Positions 62,374 to 64,000 of a DNA stretch of 64,000 nucleotides are shown piece by piece. The notes below the pieces were generated by a model, which was not told the DNA's origin, did no database searches, and worked only from the letters and a program-made list of their open reading frames with translations. Made by a program: the position numbers and the translations under genes. The stretch spans positions 9,149 to 73,148 of the forward strand of contig DLRJ01000072.1 in the NCBI GenBank assembly GCA_002500485.1, read 5' to 3'. The stretch is from Dehalococcoidia bacterium UBA7891 (GTDB lineage: Bacteria; Chloroflexota; Dehalococcoidia; Lucifugimonadales; UBA826). Within the stretch, counting starts at the first letter, position 1; every line of letters begins with the position of its first letter.

Positions 62374-62565
62374 ATGAAATTAACTCAGAAACATATGGCT
62401 GCCATATCAACTGCCATTCAAATGTATTTAGATGACCAGAAAGCTTTAGACTCAAAAAGTGATAACTTAATATCTTCATGGAAACACGCAAGTCTTTATC
62501 CTCTTCCTTATTCGCATAATCGTGCAATTGGAGGATGGAGCGGAAGGCCTCCTACTCATAAGTAA
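62374..62565 (+). CDS. Small carboxylase-associated subunit-like protein
   Basis: A 63-aa protein between two carboxylase genes. It starts MKLTQKHMAAISTAIQMYLDDQ, a helix recalling short accessory (epsilon/OadG-like) subunits found beside acyl-CoA carboxylases, and ends in a proline-rich ISSWKHASLYPLPYSH and IGGWSGRPPTHK segment. No transmembrane helix is present, unlike OadG. The ATG lies six bases past the carboxyltransferase stop. Function is inferred from position only. Confidence 0.62.
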   Translation: MKLTQKHMAAISTAIQMYLDDQKALDSKSDNLISSWKHASLYPLPYSHNRAIGGWSGRPPTHK

Positions 62566-62586
62566 CGCAAGGATTCACCTGACTAT

Positions 62587-64000
62587 ATGAACACATTTAA
62601 CTCTTTTGGCATCACTGACACAACCTTCCGAGACGCCCACCAAAGCCTTCTTGCCACAAGACTCGAAATGAAAGATATGGAACCCATTGCGGCTCAAATG
62701 GACCTGGTCGGTTTTGCGTCCATGGAAGTATGGGGTGGAGCTACCTTTGATGCTACTACCAGATATCTTTATGAAGACCCCTGGGAAAGGTTGCGCCAGT
62801 TCAAAAAATTAATAACAAACACTCCCTTATCAATGTTACTAAGAGGGCAATCTTTGGTTGGGTATAAAGCGTACGCTGATGACGTAGTAGATGCGTTTGT
62901 TGAACGCTCTGCGATAAATGGAATAGACATTTTTAGGGTGTTTGACGCATTGAACGACGAATGGAACCTGTCTCGAGCTGCTGAAGCTGTGAAAAATAAT
63001 GACAAGCATTTACAAATGACAATTTGTTACTCGGTCACTGAAAACGGGAAGATGGGCGGACCAATATATAATTTAGACTACTATCTGGATAAAGCAAAAG
63101 TTTTCCAAGACATGGGGGCAGATAGCCTTTGCATCAAGGATATGGCAGGACTCTTATCACCTTATGATGCCTTCGATTTAATTTCAGCCTTGAAAAAGGT
63201 GGTGACAGTACCTCTCCAATTGCACACTCATTACACCAGTGGCATGGCCTCCATGACCGTTTTAAAAGCGATTGAAGCAGGGGTAGACGTAGTTGATGCT
63301 TGCCTAGCTCCATTAGCGCTGAGAACTTCACAGCCAGCTGTAGAACCGCTTGTTGTTGCTCTGCGAGGCACAGAAAATGATCCTAAATTGGATCTAGAAA
63401 CCCTTATCAATTTAGGGGACTATCTAGAATCAGTCTTACCGAAGTACAGCGAATACCTGGAAACTCCCAAAGCCTCTGTGATCGACGTTAAAGTTCTGAG
63501 CCATCAAATACCTGGCGGAATGGCAAGTAACTTGATATCGCAACTTAGAGAAGCTGGCGCAATAGATAGGCTTGATGAGGTGTTGGAAGATATCCCCCTC
63601 ACTAGGAAAGAACTAGGGTATCCACCATTGGTGACGCCGATGAGTCAGATGGTGGGATCTCAAGCAGTTAGCAATGTGCTTTTTGGTAGATACAAAATGG
63701 TATCCAGTCAAATGAAGGAGTATCTCACTGGGATGTACGGTAGGCCCCCTTCCAAGGTGGATAACCAGATTAAAGACCAAATCTTCGAATCCAACGATAC
63801 TGCAAAAATAAAGACGATCAATGAAAGACCCGGAAACCTGATAGAGCCTGAATTAAAACAAGCAGAAAAAGAAGTGGAGAACATCACGACCGATACTGAT
63901 GACATCCTAATTTACGCCTTATACCCCACTACGGGAATGAAATTTCTCAGGGTAAAGCATGGGGTTGATGTGCAGAAAAATGACATTGGTCTAAATGCTG
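62587..64000 (+). CDS. Pyruvate/oxaloacetate carboxyltransferase-domain subunit (partial, runs off window)
   Basis: An open frame from ATG 62587 to the end of the window with no stop, at least 471 codons. It is an HMGL-like TIM barrel carboxyltransferase of the PycB/OadA type. TDTTFRDAHQSLLATRLEM is at the N-terminus with conserved DxxxRD, followed by VEVWGGATFD, a metal-binding LHTHYTSGMA, and SHQIPGGMASNLISQLREA. The partial end shows the PLVTPMSQMVG segment and the conserved PYCB C-terminal region beginning. A biotin domain is expected beyond the edge. It is the third gene of the carboxylase operon. Confidence 0.93.
   Translation, partial: MNTFNSFGITDTTFRDAHQSLLATRLEMKDMEPIAAQMDLVGFASMEVWGGATFDATTRYLYEDPWERLRQFKKLITNTPLSMLLRGQSLVGYKAYADDVVDAFVERSAINGIDIFRVFDALNDEWNLSRAAEAVKNNDKHLQMTICYSVTENGKMGGPIYNLDYYLDKAKVFQDMGADSLCIKDMAGLLSPYDAFDLISALKKVVTVPLQLHTHYTSGMASMTVLKAIEAGVDVVDACLAPLALRTSQPAVEPLVVALRGTENDPKLDLETLINLGDYLESVLPKYSEYLETPKASVIDVKVLSHQIPGGMASNLISQLREAGAIDRLDEVLEDIPLTRKELGYPPLVTPMSQMVGSQAVSNVLFGRYKMVSSQMKEYLTGMYGRPPSKVDNQIKDQIFESNDTAKIKTINERPGNLIEPELKQAEKEVENITTDTDDILIYALYPTTGMKFLRVKHGVDVQKNDIGLNA

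Overview
The window looks like a piece of a low-to-mid GC, Gram-negative-style or monoderm marine Chloroflexota genome (Dehalococcoidia, SAR202-like). This is an inference from gene content, not a phylogeny. The pointers are two flavin-dependent (LLM class) monooxygenases, four short-chain dehydrogenases, an aldo/keto reductase, RraA-like and VOC proteins, a DUF1501/DUF1800/NHL trio, a BMP-type nucleoside importer, and dense coding with single tRNAs scattered between genes. No prophage, insertion sequence, CRISPR array or rRNA gene was seen.

Layout. 1-2.3 kb: S41 protease, smpB with a strong terminator, a small HTH protein and tRNA-Arg. 2.4-7.5 kb: DUF255 thioredoxin-like protein, lutAB lactate-oxidation iron-sulfur proteins (no lutC here), a small membrane protein and a VOC protein. 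7.5-11.1 kb: a leftward DUF1501-DUF1800-NHL operon. 11.3-13.0 kb: an uncharacterised 340-aa protein followed by a UGSC-family selenoprotein whose reading frame passes through an in-frame UGA. 13-17.5 kb: leftward housekeeping genes, including a tRNA-Sec gene (anticodon UCA), trxA and a cysteine desulfurase. 17.8-22.1 kb: a GldA/GldF/GldG/DUF4340-type ABC export cluster. 22.2-30.3 kb: a cinA-like gene with a decayed amidase domain, tRNA-Pro, a two-gene version of D-glutamate cyclase, coaD-rsmD, lysS and an amidohydrolase. 30.3-33.7 kb: ileS with a complete T-box leader and promoter. 33.7-41.9 kb: RraA-like gene, a broken FAD oxidoreductase gene, tRNA-Leu and tRNA-Cys, MBL hydrolase, LLM oxidoreductase, a previously uncalled 51-codon ORF, thioesterase-like protein, AKR and two SDRs. 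42-47.3 kb: purine salvage (hpt) with a BMP/ATPase/two-permease nucleoside ABC importer. 47.4-52 kb: LLM oxidoreductase, cupin, then a sulfur or selenium trafficking locus (YeeE/YedE transporter, TusA-like protein, two-domain rhodanese lipoprotein) with a structured candidate RNA and terminator ahead of tusA. 52-64 kb: SDRs, two metallophosphoesterases (one SbcD), a P-loop-like protein with a variant Walker A, glyS, TlpA-like and CopD-like proteins, Trm112-like protein, folK-folP, and an acyl-CoA/biotin carboxyltransferase operon that runs off the end of the window.

How the genes fit together. The most coherent special theme is selenium: a UGA-recoded gene with a SECIS-like hairpin, its dedicated tRNA-Sec about 2.2 kb away, and a cysteine desulfurase, thioredoxin and a YeeE/YedE-TusA-rhodanese set that could supply either reduced sulfur or selenium. 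UGA is an ordinary stop in other genes here (for example lysS and the ABC ATPase), so readthrough must be site-specific. The remaining genes suggest a heterotroph that oxidises lactate and assorted small organic acids or cyclic compounds and salvages purine nucleosides.
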